DNA of 64,000 nucleotides, from NCBI GenBank assembly GCA_930367215.1, contig OV884059.1, forward strand, positions 49,942,957 through 50,006,956, given 5' to 3'. Of this stretch, positions 1-11,219 are shown in pieces (position 1 is the stretch's first letter; each line of letters opens with the position of its first letter). This DNA comes from Pollenia angustigena (lineage: Eukaryota > Arthropoda > Insecta > Diptera > Polleniidae). Position numbers and translations under genes: made by a program. The notes below the pieces were generated by a model. That model ran no database searches. It saw only the letters and a program-made list of their open reading frames with translations, and was not told the DNA's origin.

Positions 1-160
1 CAACTCGGGAACAAGCCACATACAACTGGCCGTGTAAGCCAGCAAGAGTCAATGATTGGCCTTGTGCTTTGCTGATGGTATTAGCAAAGGCAAGACGCAA
101 AGGGAATTGGAACCGCTTGAATTGGAATGGTAAATCGTCGGAAATCAGCGGAGTTCGTGG
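1..160 (-). pseudogene. Helitron Pif1-like helicase, C-terminal fragment (A0 copy)
   Basis: Read on the minus strand, this encodes the end of a Pif1-family Helitron helicase, the enzyme thought to unwind DNA during rolling-circle transposition. Visible motifs are [27 protein letters not shown], then SKAQGQSL (the helicase motif around a conserved Q-G-Q-S) and [12 protein letters not shown]. The window edge removes the last residues, which are visible in the copies at 10660-10887 and 29567-29794. Upstream of the first P the frame meets a stop, so only about 55 residues remain here. It is a dead fragment. Confidence 0.75.
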
Positions 161-502
161 ATTTCAAAAGTTTAAAAATGTTGATATTGGATCATTAATA
201 ACAGAGTTTTTTTTCAATATCTTCGAAACTGCATAACCGACCTAAGAGGTTGATATCTCGTTTTGAAAAACATGGCAACGGCTTTCAAAAAAAAAAAATA
301 ATAAAAAAAGCAAAAAAAATAAAAAAAACAAAAGAAAAATATATGTTTGTACTATATGTCGTAGGTGGTGCAATATGAAAATTGGCTTTTGCCACGCCTC
401 TCCGACCGCTGACCGAAAATCAAAAATCAGACTTCACAGTGTCACCCGCCTGAATATTTTGAAGATTCCCTGAAAATTTCATCAAAATCGGCCTTCAGAG
501 CG

Positions 503-959
503 GTGAATGGGTACGCAAATAAGCAGAATTGTCGAATTTGGAGTGAGGAGAATCCACAAGCTTTTGTCGAAACACCATTACATCCACAGAAAATAACTGT
601 TCGGTGCGCTTTATGGGCGTTATATGTGGCATTAATACTGCTAATAGCGGTTCCAACGGGACGGAGCGACATGTCACACAGCGGGCGCTACAATTAATTT
701 ACTCAAAGAAACTTTTGATGAAATAATAATTTCACGTAATGGCCCAATTAACTGACCACCAAGATCGTTTGATTTAACCACATTGGATTGTTTTCTTTGG
801 GGTTATGTTACACCACAAACAATTGAACCTGGAAATCAACATTCAAAGAGCTTTGACGAAATACGGCCGCAAATACTGCGAAAAGTTGTTGAAAAATGGT
901 GTTCTAGATTACGCCTTCTACGCGCCAGCTATGTCGGTCGCATCAGAAACCATATTTAA
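503..959 (+). pseudogene. Tc1/mariner-type transposase remnant (A0 copy)
   Basis: The first frame reads NGYANKQNCRIWSEENPQAF and on to LHPQKITV, typical of the catalytic region of insect Tc1/mariner transposases. From 660 a second frame reads DGATCHTAGATINLLKE, holding the second catalytic Asp, then SRNGPIN-stop-PPRSFDLTTLDCFLWGYV with the third Asp, and ends RIRNHI-stop at 957-959. Between the two frames about 50 residues, including the region of the first catalytic Asp, are missing or scrambled. An in-frame TGA replaces an expected Trp codon. Copies sit at 11220-11667 and 30116-30572. The family call is by motif; the exact clade is not resolved. Confidence 0.75.
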
Positions 960-1523
960 ACATTAATTTCATAAAATTTTGTTTCCAAAAAGGCCCGTCC
1001 TTTGATATTAAAATATATTTCCTTGTCTTATTATGATTTAAACTTGTGTCACTTTGCATCTTTTACATGGTGCAAAATGGTTTTATTACAAAAGTTCTGC
1101 TGTAAGTTCATTTTGGGATCCATTGGCATCGATCTTCTGCTGAAGCAGACTTCTTGCTCACAGCTCGTGTAGGGCCCGGTTTAAGTAGTCCAAGAGTCCT
1201 CAACGCGTTGTCGGACTATGTTAAGGGACATGAAACCTGTTTAGGAGAAAGGAAAATTTCGTTGAAATTTCAAAACAATAGGTTTTTACACAATTAGCTT
1301 TCCTTGGACTGTAGGTCACGAAGGAAATGGCAATGAGGCTTCTTTCGCATCGCGATTGCAGAACTAGTTTTTTTTTTATAAAAAAGATAATCGTTAATGG
1401 TTTTCAAAGTAGGCTGATTTTATTTAGGTAACTGTTACTAAAGGCCGTTACACACTATCCCACAAAGTATTTTATGAAAATGCAACCCTGTCAAAATTTA
1501 ACTTTTTTTACACGAAACGTTTA

Positions 1524-1993
1524 AGGTAGAAGTACACAACACGCGTTAGTGCGCGCGCGCTCTGTCGTCTTCTGTCAAAAAAAGTTAAGCTAGTGTGTTT
1601 TCATAGAACAAGCTACATGCAAAATATTTTGACGCGTTTGCGCCAGAAAGTTGGTTAACTTTGAACTTTTTAACGCGTTGTGTGTTTTTGACAAGTAATC
1701 AGCTGACAATAAAAATAGTAATTTAACAAATTTGTGAATCATGAAAGAAAAACTTAGAGAAGAGCTTAAAAAACATACAATATTTATATAAAAAGAATAA
1801 ATTTAATAAAATAACAAAATCTTGATATACTTTCGAACCCGTTTTTAATGCACAAATAAGTAAACAAATAAAAAACAGCTGACAGGAACGGCTTTTGTAA
1901 CGCGTGTTGTGTAACTTGCAGTTTTTGACGCGCTAAAGTTTATAAACGCACGATACTTGTCGACGAACTAACGCGTGTTATGTACTTCCACCT
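1524..1993. mobile_element. 470-bp MITE, PIF/Harbinger-like (TTA duplication)
   Basis: The ends are inverted repeats of about 25 bp: AGGTAGAAGTACACAACACG on the left, and on the reverse strand of the right end AGGTGGAAGTACATAACACG. TTA lies directly outside both ends (1521-1523, 1994-1996). Copies D1 (near 12230) and D2 (near 31133) carry the uninterrupted site CGTTTAAGCTTACC, so this is a clean insertion with a visible empty site. There is no coding capacity. A 3-bp TTA duplication fits PIF/Harbinger MITEs; if the terminal A/T pair is excluded, the duplication could be read as TTTAA instead. Confidence 0.85.
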
Positions 1994-2261
1994 TTAAGCT
2001 TACCTGGCGTTTACATTTGCTAGTACTGGCAAGACAGTAGCAATACATGCAAACCTTTCCACTAATACATGCAAACATTTCCAACTGTCTAGCGACGTAC
2101 TGTCAAATGTAAACGCTGTGTTATGTTAAAACTTACCTTCGAAGTTAACAAGCTTATCTCGTTTTCTATTGACACCCAAAAATTATTTTTATATCTTCTA
2201 TATATATAAAAATAAGTTGCATTGTGTTAGTATTTGATGTTCTCTGAAATGGGGTAATTAA

Positions 2262-2511
2262 CCGGGTTATACTGTATTAGTTTTTTAGAGAAATTGCAAA
2301 ATATTTATGCATTTTATTTTAGTTTAGTGTTGAATGTGTTTCAAAGCGGACGTATACTAACAAGTGTTTTTTTTTTTGGAAGTGAAGTGATAATTTAGAA
2401 AAATGTCAGGAGCGTATGTATTTATATAAAAGTAATAGTGTTATAGAAAATTGTTAAAATAAACAATAACTTAATCTAGTTTTGGGTTTGGAGTCAAGCG
2501 TGCTTTAACAA
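2262..2511 (+). mobile_element. piggyBac-like 5' end and leader
   Basis: A TTAA at 2258-2261 is followed by CCGGGTTATACTGTATTAGT, a plausible piggyBac-type terminus, since these elements insert at TTAA. A piggyBac-like transposase reading frame starts 250 bp later, which supports the assignment. The matching 3' terminus was not found in the window. Confidence 0.55.
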
Positions 2512-3049
2512 TGAGAGAAATACCTACTTGATGTGCTGGAAGATTCGGATGATGAATCGACTAATGCACAGATTCGCGATAATACTCGCAATGTTGTTTA
2601 TATTCCGCCAAGAGTTGACATTCTGACTGATGAAGAGGACATTGAGGAAACGATCATTGGTGGTCAAGAAAATAGTGCGTTGGGTGAAGTTGCTGGAGAA
2701 TTGGAGCTTGAATTTATTGGAGGAAATGAAGATATTAGTGCGCCAAGCGAACAAATTTAGGTCAAAATCTTCATTTCCTTCTTCAAAATGGGTGCACACA
2801 AAACGACCACTTTACTCCAACAGTGCGCATGATTCTACAGAGCTGATTAAAGATCAAGAAAAGCTCTATCAGTTATTGTGTATGTAATGCATGGATTAGT
2901 TTTTTTATTTATTTTATTTTCTGTAAATTACTTTAGGGGAAAAATTTCTTTTAGAACTGTTAAAGTTGTTTTTTGATGATGAGATAATGAATCTAATAGT
3001 ATCGAACACCAACGAATATGCGAGTCAGGACAATGTGTCGAGTGAATAA
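2511..3049 (+). pseudogene. piggyBac-like transposase, N-terminal part with an intron
   Basis: The frame reads EKYLLDVLEDSDDEST, then NVVYIPPRVDILTDEEDIEE (acidic N-terminus usual for piggyBac-type DDE transposases). A shifted frame follows: SKSSFPSSKWVHTKRPLYS to KDQEKLYQLL near 2880. A putative intron (GTATGT at about 2880 to TTACTTTAG at 2936) leads to EKFLLELLKLFFDDEIMNLI and VSNTNEYASQ, the conserved L-F-F-D-D-E start of the piggyBac core. A +1 shift after the first ATG and another near 2755 break the frame. The catalytic core is absent; the reading ends at 3049, inside the TIR element that begins at 3042. Confidence 0.7.
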
Positions 3050-4540
3050 AAATGTAGCTTATACTAGCTAGTACTTAGTACTAGCTTTTACTTTTCAGTA
3101 CTAGCTATGCTGAAAAGTTTAAACTACAAAAAGTGTGAATAACTCTTTGCTAGTGCTAGATAGCTAGTGCTTAAAAGGGGAAGCAAACGCTGGAAAATGT
3201 GACTATTAAATTAAATTAATTACAAAGTGCAAAAATGTCAAAAATTTCAAAAATTAAAATTTTTTTAAACTTATTTTCAAAAATATTAATGTATAAAACA
3301 GAATATAAGTACAAAAAATTTTTATTTCCTTTTTTATGTCTTGAAGCGTTAACAAGTACTGTGTATTGATATTTTTATTTAATTTTTTCCTTTTCAAAAA
3401 TTGTTTTTATTTTATTTAAAAAATGCAACACAGACTTTCTATGGCAAAAGTCTGTAGCGACCTTTATCAATGATTGTTATTTATTATTGTGTAACTTGTT
3501 TTAAAAAAATTTATAAAAATTAAGGCCCTAATTATAAAATTGCTTTCTACAAAAAAATTGAATCTGCAAAAAAATTGAATCTACAAAAAAGTGAATTTCT
3601 GTAGAAAGCAACAACAAAAATAAAATATATTTATGACTTTGTTTTTGCTTTCAAGTAATTCTTTTGATGTGGTAAACTGTAACATCCCTGAAGGAAACCT
3701 GGGTGCAAGTGTCTCCAAGTCACCAGTATTGTCGACTATATTGGTGACATTGTCAGCGAAGTGTTTACACTACATTACATTTGCCACTATATTTGGATTT
3801 AATACGAAAAAGATTTTATCAATAACCACTGAGAAGTACAGTTCCTACAAAAGCTGAAGAAATGATAAAAAAAGATTTTTATGACTTCGTATTCTTACAA
3901 AAAGTGTAGACTACTTTTACTAAAATGTACTAGCGATTCTCTGGTTTCAATGTCTACATATGTTCCCAATGGAACTACCTAGTCAGTAGTACCAACGTCA
4001 GTAGTAGATTTCCAATGACACGCACATGTTAAATGTCTATTGTAAATAACATTGCCTGGGGTATAATAAGTCACTAGTACTGGGGACTGTGTCAACAGTG
4101 AATCAGTAGAAATTCACTAGTGACATTTCCTGCAGGGATATGTACATATTTAAATGTATATGTGACATTTTACCATTTTAGATATTTTTCCGAAAAATAA
4201 ATAATTTTAAATAAACTTCTGGATGAAAATCTGCTCTTAGGAGATATTCTTTTCTTTGGCCAACGTTCATAAAATTAAACAAAAAAATCAATTTTTTTTA
4301 AATATTGTTGCAAAATACATAATTCAAGCACCCCAATCATAAGCTTAAAAAAATTAAGCAAAAACTAGTCTTTTTAAGCAATCACTCGTTTTTATTCACA
4401 CATTTTTTGAGTCAACACTGGGAAAACTAGTTTTTACTAGTCAGTATAAAGTACTAGCTTTAACTGAAATTTTTATTCACCTCAAAGCTAGTTTAAACTT
4501 CAAAATTTCAAGTATTAGCTAAAGCTACCTTTTTATTCAC
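3042..4540. mobile_element. TIR element of about 1.5 kb interrupting the piggyBac remnant
   Basis: The left end GTGAATAAAAATGTAGCTTA and the reverse complement of the right end, GTGAATAAAAAGGTAGCTTT, form an imperfect inverted repeat. Subterminal sequences rich in TACTAGCT/AGCTAGTA are also inverted between about 3060-3180 and 4420-4520. There is no transposase frame; the interior is AT-rich with a palindrome near 3548-3606 (GCTTTCTACA ... TGTAGAAAGC). No convincing target duplication was found, so the superfamily is open. The left end coincides with where the piggyBac frame stops. Confidence 0.55.
3684..4139. mobile_element. Candidate 456-bp MITE nested in the preceding element
   Basis: ATCCCTGAAGGAAAC on the left pairs with ATCCCTGCAGGAAAT read from the right end (13 of 15 match). 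No clear target duplication and no coding sequence. It may be an internal inverted repeat of the host element rather than a separate insertion. Confidence 0.35.
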
Positions 4541-5125
4541 GCGGCCCATTGACAAGTTTTTAAAAGATATAGGAAACCAGTTCTGCAAAAGTTCTACATA
4601 GTAGAAGAGACGAATTCCTCTCAATTCAAGGTTATTTTGATACGAACTCATAATATTTTCAAATACTCGTCAACAAGATGGTTGTCACGTCAAGAAGTTA
4701 CCAAAAGAATTTTGAAACAGTTTATTATGTTACTCCGAATTATTTTGAAGGAGATTTTACAAGCGCTAAATTAAATTTTATTATATTCGGATTTTCTACT
4801 CCTTTCCTGTTTCTGCAGTACATATTGAAAATTTTAAACACAATTAATTTGGGAATGCAATCCGAAGATGTTCGTATGCACATATTTTTAGAATGCTTAA
4901 AATTTTTTTTCGTTTAAAATTCAAGATTGCATTTTATGAATTATTCGTCAATTTTCCACAAAAAAGGCGATAAATTCTAAAAAGTGTATGCAAACGATCT
5001 CTGGAGGCAATAAAAAAAAAAAAAAAACATTTATGGATTTCTCAATCCTAAAAACCGCATGATACAGGTCTGCTAGATCTAATACAATTTGTTTGCCTCT
5101 ATTCTTGAGTATTGTGGAAAACTAA

Positions 5126-5371
5126 AGGCCCAATTAGAATGTGAATGTCGTGGCTTAAGCAACTGAGCAAAAACATTTAAATCATATGTGTCAAATCAAA
5201 TTGAACTTAAGGAAACTTTATGTTAAGTTTTATAAAACTGTCATTTGCTTAAGCAAGGTGAATCAATGTTTTTTTTTATTTTGTTTTTGTTATTTTAAAT
5301 GCATTTGAGAGGCTTTTTGTTTTATTTTTGCCAGTAGCTTAAGTTTGTTTATGCACATTCTGGTTAGGCCT
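5126..5371. mobile_element. 246-bp MITE with TAA duplication
   Basis: The left end AGGCCCAATTAGAATGTG pairs with AGGCCTAACCAGAATGTG from the right end. TAA flanks both sides (5123-5125, 5372-5374), fitting a PIF/Harbinger-type MITE. Related terminal sequence (CACATTCTGGCCTTAG) appears at about 13229 and 32124. There is no coding capacity. The stretch before it (4541-5125) holds no gene that I can support. Confidence 0.65.
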
Positions 5372-5374
5372 TAA

Positions 5375-6704
5375 CTATTTTAAAAAATCCGGCGCTCGAA
5401 TTTGACCTATGGTTTCTTTAGCAAAGTTTCTTGGAATGACTTATACAACAAGAATCACGCTGTGCTTTTGACGCTAAAAAATATTACCCACTCTGTTACT
5501 ATGTATAATTAATGTACAAATGAATTTAAAGTATCTTTTGTTGTTGCTGTATTAAATAAAAAAAAATTTATAAAAAAAGATTTAGCACTATTGGGGCCGA
5601 AGAAGTACGATTTTAAAAGTTCGTTGGTACGATATTGGTTTTCATTCAGCTTTATTCATCACTGATAGTAACTAACATTTATTTGCAAAACTATGTTAGT
5701 AATATTTCCCAATTTAAAATTAAAACTCTTTTACCATAGTTTTTTTTATGTTTTTAAAACGTATTACATGATTGCATTCCTTTACACGAATTCTTTCCTT
5801 TGCTATTTCTACTTCATGATTCGTTATGCTTGTGACATCATCATTTTTGTTGTATCAATATAAACATTTTCCTTATTTTTTTATAAATATGCTATTGTTG
5901 TTGTATGTCTTCGATGATACATTAATTCATGCATAGTATGCAGGCCTATTTATCCACGCATACAAGCAAATAAACCAGAAAAAAATTTAGTTTAGAAAAA
6001 ATTTACAACCAAAAATAAAACTCGCGAGCAATTCTTTTCAGCTCGACTTACGAATTGAGTTTTATTTTGGACTCTTAAAATTTGAATTCTTTTATATTTA
6101 TATTTTTATATTTTTCAACTCGCAGAAATAACGCACATTTAGGTTATCAATACACAGCATCCCACAAAATGTGGGCGGGATCGGAGAAGTGGGCGTGGTA
6201 TCTCCCGTACAAAAAATATCAAAAATTGTATAAAAACCTGATTTTTTGGACTGTTATATGACCTATCGATATCCCTTGCATATCAAAAGATCGGAAATCT
6301 TTAGTAAAAAATAAATATTTTCTGAAAAACTCGGAAAAATCGGTTCGGTTGTTTTAACATAAATAAGTGGATATTTATATTCACCCCTATTATGAAAGTC
6401 GACGGCACATGAACAGTAATGGTATTTTCTGAGTCGTTGTTGACAATTATCGATGACTATTAACAGTCAATTGATATTTTCTAAGGCGCTTTTAAGTCGA
6501 CGTCGAGTAGTATTATCCCCGTTTTAGTCGACAGGAAATTTTGCGACGACTTAAATGAATGTATGCACACACATACATACATACATTTTAAGCAAAAACA
6601 TTTCTTGTTTTTCTTGATTCTGTTTTTTATTCTCGGGGTTTTGAAACAACAAATAAAAAGAAGAGCACAATTAAACAAACAGTAATATATAAAAAAAAAC
6701 TATT
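5375..6704. other. AT-rich stretch without a recognisable gene
   Basis: Nothing coding is supported here. Visible items are a GGGCGGG/GTGGGCGTGG patch near 6170-6200, of the kind seen in decayed Tc1-like or Helitron sequence, and a short ACATACAT run near 6568-6585. Neither is specific enough to name. Confidence 0.5.
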
Positions 6705-6896
6705 ATGAATGCGTATAATGCAAAAACAATAAAGCATAATGAGAGAAATGCTTATGTTACAGGGAGTGTTGACGAAACAAGAATCGATTATAGCAAATAT
6801 TTAACGGCTAAACCGATTACTCGAACGCGTTCCCTCTCCCCCTCTTTGTTTAGAAATACGGTCTATCGTAATACCGTGTTCAGATATGCGCCTTAA
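6705..6896 (+). pseudogene. Jockey-type ORF1 N-terminal fragment
   Basis: This 63-codon frame shares NERNAYV and YLTAKPITRTRSLSPSLF with the start of the Jockey ORF1 at about 8219 (NERNVYV, YLTVKPIIRTRSLSPSVF). That pattern identifies it as the N-terminal piece of a related Jockey nucleic-acid-binding protein. It ends at a stop after FRYAP and the rest of the element is absent, so it is a short relic of a second Jockey copy. Confidence 0.45.
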
Positions 6897-8218
6897 TTGA
6901 GTTTTACGTAATAAATGTCATTATTGAGCTCAATTATGCATACAAAATTGCAATTTAGTTATTGCTTAATTAATACGAAATTGTTATAAATATAGAGTAT
7001 AATTAAAATGCGACACTGTAGCAAGTGTGTTTATTAAGCAAAACACAACTTACTAAACAGCTTTTTGACATTTGGCAATTGAAATTACAACAAAAAAAAG
7101 ACCCATCCATTTGGTTCGGTTTGTGCTTTGTTGTGATACAGACCAGAGAACCTCAAAACTCACTATTTTTGTGCATTTATTCATACGCTAAAATTTACAA
7201 TAACTCTATACATGCAAAACAAAGTTCAACGTTGGTAATTTTTTTTTCCTTTCGTACACATTTGATATTTTCATTTATTCGTTTTTTATTGAAAGTGCTT
7301 TATTTGCATTTTTGTTGCTCACGCAATATAACACAACTGAGTAAATTCAAAAGAGCACATTCTCTATACTTTTGTTTACATTAACAACAACAACAATAAA
7401 CAACGATGAGACGCTTTTTCAAAATTAACAACAATAAAAACAACAATAACAAAAATACATTGTACCTACTACTACTACTGTACTTTTTGTTTCTATGGAA
7501 ATTGTGTGTACCTACATAAGTATGTGTGTTTAGTTTCATTTAAATTTTTTTTTTCTTGTACTACATAGTTAATGCTGAATAAATACATGAGTAATGATTG
7601 TTTGATTTCTGGCTCTTTCGTTTGTATTTTTTGTTTCTTTACCAAACAATCATTTGCGCTCAGAACACTTAGAATCTGTATAAAAAAAAAACGAAGGTAA
7701 CGATTGTATAAATAACAAAGCACGATGTGCGTTATTTGAATGACTGCAAACCAGCAGCGAATATTTGCGGTTGCGCGAGTTTGACTGTATGACCGTAAGC
7801 GTGTGTATTTGTTGTCGTTAATTAAATGCGATTTTTTTTCAATTGCAAAAAGCTATTCTCTGATACAGACGTGTATTTTTAGCCCCGCATACGATTTGAA
7901 CTATTAATTAATCACATTTGATTTTGTAATACATAAATATAAGCAGCGAATGGACGCTTAAAAAAAAATAATATATTTTGTTATTTAAATTACTTAACAT
8001 AATAGTGAACAATTTAAAACGATAAAATTAAATTAAATAAAACAGTAAAAATATATATGTATGTACGTATGAATGTTCATACATGTGTATACATATTCTG
8101 AACAAAAACATTTAAATTTAAATTTCTTGTTTTTTTTTTTTGTTGTTGTAAAATACAATAAATAATAAAAATATTAAAGCAAAGCAAAACGGTGAAAAAC
8201 AAAAACAACTCTTTGCAT
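6897..8218. other. AT-rich stretch, no supported gene; part may be Jockey leader
   Basis: No frame here resembles a known protein. The last few hundred bases before 8219 may be the 5' untranslated region of the downstream Jockey element, but I could not find its 5' end, a target duplication, or an Inr/DPE pair like those in the element at 58428. A CAACAACAACAATAA-type run lies at 7384-7455. Confidence 0.4.
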
Positions 8219-9725
8219 GAGTACGAACAGTGAAACAACACTAAGACAAAATGAAAGAAACGTTTACGTTTTAGTTCAGGCAAACGAAAATAATGTAAAA
8301 ATAAATAAAACAATATAAACTATTTAACGGTTAAGCCAATTATTCGAACACGTTCCCTATCACCCTCGGTGTTTACGAAAACAGTGGATAGTGACTCATT
8401 AAAAAAACTACAACTAGATTTGGTGACAAGTGTTGCCATCCCAGCAAGTATTGCCGTGACGTCAAAAACAAATTTAGTGGGAAATGATACCATGAACTCA
8501 AACACAAATGCAATGGAAAACCCCCCTGTAAAAAGTTGTCAAAAGCCTACAGTACAAGTTGGTATGGACAGGTACATAACAGTGCTTAAACGGGGACGCA
8601 GCCCTACCTCTGCAGCAGTTGCTTCGGCCTCAAAAGTACCATCTTTTGATAAAATAAATACTCAAAATCGTTTTGCAATTCTGGAGAATGAATCCTCTGA
8701 AGCACCAAACGTCATTAAACCATCCAAGCCTCCCCCGATATATCTAAGGGAGCAAAATTCAAATGAGCTCATAAAGAGTTTGATATCGGTGATAGGTGAA
8801 AATTCGTTTTACGTAGCGGCTATAAAGCGTGGAAGTATAAACGAGACAAAAATACAAGTCAATAATGAGAATGATTTTCGCAAAATAGTAAACAACTTTG
8901 AAACGCTTAAAAAAAACTTTTATACCTACCAACTGAAAAGCAGTAAAGGTCTACAGGTAGTGATTAAGGGTATTGACTCATGTGTGGACCCAGAAGAGGT
9001 TAAAACATTCCTAGAAGAAAAAGGCTTCAAGGTAAAACATGTAGTAAATATTAAAAATAGAGAAAAAATTCCCCAACCACTTTTTCGAGTGGAGTTTGAA
9101 CCCGGCGACGTAAAACTTAAAAAAAACGAAACACATCCTATTTACAATTTAAAATATATTCTCTACAGAAGAATAACTATAGAAGAGCCGCACAAAAAAA
9201 AATGGACCTGTTCAGTGCTTAAACTGCCAAGAATTTGGCCATACCAAGGCATACTGCTACTTACCCCCTGTCTGCGTAGTATGTGGTGAACTACACGGTA
9301 CAGTTTCTTGCGATAAGTCTAAAACCGACCCCAACGTAAAAAAATGTAGCAACTGTGGCGGTAATCACACTGCCAATTATAGAGGATGCCCAGTATATAA
9401 TATTGTCAAGCAGACGGTTGGACCGAAAACAAATACCCCTCAAATGCAGGTTGCAAATCAGGTAAACACAAATGCAATCCAAGCCCCCCAGCCTAGTAAT
9501 AACAGAACCTCTTACGCTAACGTCCTAAAATCAAACCATCAGCCAATGCAAGGTGCCTCGCCAAGTAATGATGAAACTCCGGCTTCTAATTTAAGTCGTT
9601 TAGAAAAAACCGTGGAAACATTAGTGCAAACAGTAAATAATTTTACGAACACAATGGGTAATATGATGCAGGAAATGCTTAGAATGCAATCGATGTTATT
9701 GCAAGCTGTACTTAACAAACCATGA
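8219..9725 (+). pseudogene. Jockey LINE ORF1 (zinc-knuckle RNA-binding protein), frameshifted
   Basis: ORF1 of Jockey elements coats the element RNA. The start is taken at ATG 8219 (MSTNSETTLRQNERNVYV), because the fragment at 6705 aligns to it. A 1-base shift near 8300 moves into the frame with YLTVKPIIRTRSLSPSVF. The protein then runs through a conserved middle (VGMDRYITVLKRG, PPPIYLREQ, FYTYQLKSSKGLQVVIKGID) to 9195, where a homopolymer A run causes a second shift. The other frame continues with three CCHC-like knuckles (CLNCQEFGHTKAYC, CVVCGELHGTVSC, CSNCGGNHTANYRGC) and a Met-rich C-terminus ending at 9725. Two single-base shifts are the only breaks. The stop overlaps the ORF2 start as ATGA. 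Confidence 0.8.
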
Positions 9726-10340
9726 ACTGTTTAAAAATTTGTTTTTGGAACGCAAACGGTATCCGCCAACATAAAAATGAATTAGAATACTTTCTTAAAA
9801 ATAAACAAATTGATGTCATGATGATTTCTGAAACTCATTTGACCTCAAGAAATACGTTTAAAATCAATGGTTATATACTATATGATACCAAGGACCCTCG
9901 AGATAGAGCTTGTGGAGGTTCTGCCATCTTAATAAAAACTCGAGTCAAACACTACATTATGTGTGATCACCGTGAAGACTATCTGCAAGCAACGACTATT
10001 TGTGTTGAGGAGCTAAATCGAAACATAGTAATTTCTTCTTTATACTCTCCACCTAGATTTTCCATATCAGAAGGCCAATATTATAAATATTATAAATCAT
10101 TAGGACCCTGTTTTCTGGCCGCTGGCGATTATAACGCTAAACATACCTTCTGGGGGTCACGACTTATAACACCAAAAGGTCGTGTTTTGTTTAACACAAT
10201 CTCTAAAATGGATGTAAGATGAGATAAACCCACTGTTGTTTATTGTTGATGTGTTTTGTTCAAGCTTTGATATTATTACAAGTAGAACTGTTGCTATAAT
10301 TCTTATACGTTTAACAGTTTTATTTGGTTTAATATCTTTA
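9722..10340 (+). pseudogene. Jockey LINE ORF2, endonuclease only (3'-truncated)
   Basis: The frame begins at the ATG overlapping the ORF1 stop and encodes an apurinic-like endonuclease, which nicks target DNA. Visible motifs are CFWNANGI at the N-terminus, ISETHL with the catalytic Glu, and GDYNAKH with catalytic Asp and Asn. It aligns with the complete element at 60182. A TGA at about 10220 interrupts DV-DKPT, and weak similarity (CSSFDI, then RTV) continues to about 10330 before it is lost. No reverse transcriptase remains, so this insertion was cut at its 3' side, unlike the normal 5' truncation of LINEs. Confidence 0.75.
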
Positions 10341-10599
10341 GTTTGTCTAAAATCTTTATGGATGAAGTTTCCTGATGATCTGGCCTAAGCAACCAGTGAA
10401 ATGCATAGGAAAAGCTTATCCAATCAACAATAAATTTCAAGTGTTTTTTGTCAAAAATAAAAACTGGGAATTAAGCACGAATAGCAAAATCTTTTTAAAT
10501 TAAAATTTTGTATTCCCAAAAATTAAAATTACTTTTTGATAAAAATCATATGGTTTTTTTTACAGAATAACTTACATACGGTGTAGATTGGCCTCAATC
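10341..10599. repeat. Dispersed AT-rich repeat, D1 left flank
   Basis: The stretch CTGGCCTAAGCAACCAGTGAAATGC to about 10560 resembles 13229-13400 and 32124-32290 (CTGGCCTTAGCAACCA, then AACAATAAATTTCA and GGGAATTAAG). It is non-coding and lies just outside the left breakpoint of the tandem duplication. Confidence 0.5.
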
Positions 10600-10659
10600 A
10601 AAAAAAGAAACGCATGTATTTCAGGCAAATTGGAAATTATATTTATTTATTACTTCATC

Positions 10660-10887
10660 TTAAGGCCGATAGACAATGTTTTTTGTTTTTTTATTTGGTG
10701 TAAAAACGTATACATTTTTTGGCGTGCCAACTCGGGAACAAGCCACATACAACTGGCCGTGTAAGCCAGCAAGAGTCAATGATTGGCCTTGTGCTTTGCT
10801 GATGGTATTAGCAAAGGCAAGACGCAAAGGGAATTGGAGCCGCTTGAATTGGAATGGTAAATCGTCGGAAATCAGCGGAGTTCGTGG
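10660..10887 (-). pseudogene. Helitron Pif1-like helicase, C-terminal fragment (D1)
   Basis: Minus-strand reading gives about 76 residues from [12 protein letters not shown] through [16 protein letters not shown] and [20 protein letters not shown] to KTKNIVYRP and a TAA stop at 10660-10662. Conserved Q-G-Q-S and the L-Y-V-A-x-S-R block mark the last helicase motifs. Upstream the frame meets TGA, so the Rep domain and most of the helicase are gone. Only about 60 bp of 3' sequence remains before the duplication breakpoint, so the Helitron 3' terminus is missing as well. Confidence 0.8.
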
Positions 10888-11219
10888 ATTTCAAAATTTT
10901 AAAAATGTTGATATTGGATCATTAATAACAGAGGTTTTTTTCAATATCTTCGAAACTGCATAACCGACCTAAGAGGTTGATATCTCGTTTTGAAAAACAT
11001 GGCAACGGCTTTCAAAAAAAAAAATAATAAAAAAAGCAAAAAAAACAAAAGAAAAATATATGTTTGTACTATATGTCGTAGGTGGTGCAATATGAAAATT
11101 GGATTTTGCCACGCCTCTCCGACCGCTGACCGAAAATCAAAAATCAGACTTCACAGTGTCACCCGCCTGAATATTTTGAAGATTCCCTGAAAATTTCATC
11201 AAAATCGGCCTTCAGAGCG

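Larger units (their letters stand above)
1..2251. repeat. Partial third copy (A0) of the composite repeat that begins blocks D1 and D2
   Basis: This stretch aligns with 10728-12485 in D1 and about 29635-31391 in D2 at very high identity. Differences are a few substitutions, a 9-bp stretch near 920 shared with D2 but missing from D1, and a 470-bp MITE found only here. Homology stops at 2251, where D1 and D2 go on into a Helitron-like tail but this copy runs into a piggyBac-like end. The window opens inside the repeat, so its left limit is unknown. It contains a helicase fragment (minus), a mariner transposase remnant (plus), and non-coding sequence at 960-1523 and 1994-2251 in which I see no gene. 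Confidence 0.9.

Noticed and set aside
7025..7384. 119-codon open frame in AT-rich sequence
   Set aside because: Phe/Ser/Ile-rich composition typical of random AT-rich DNA; no motif, promoter or paralogue.
10676..10963. Plus-strand frame MFFVFLFGVKTYTFFGVP and on, repeated in three places
   Set aside because: It is the antisense of the Helitron helicase C-terminus, which carries the real motifs.
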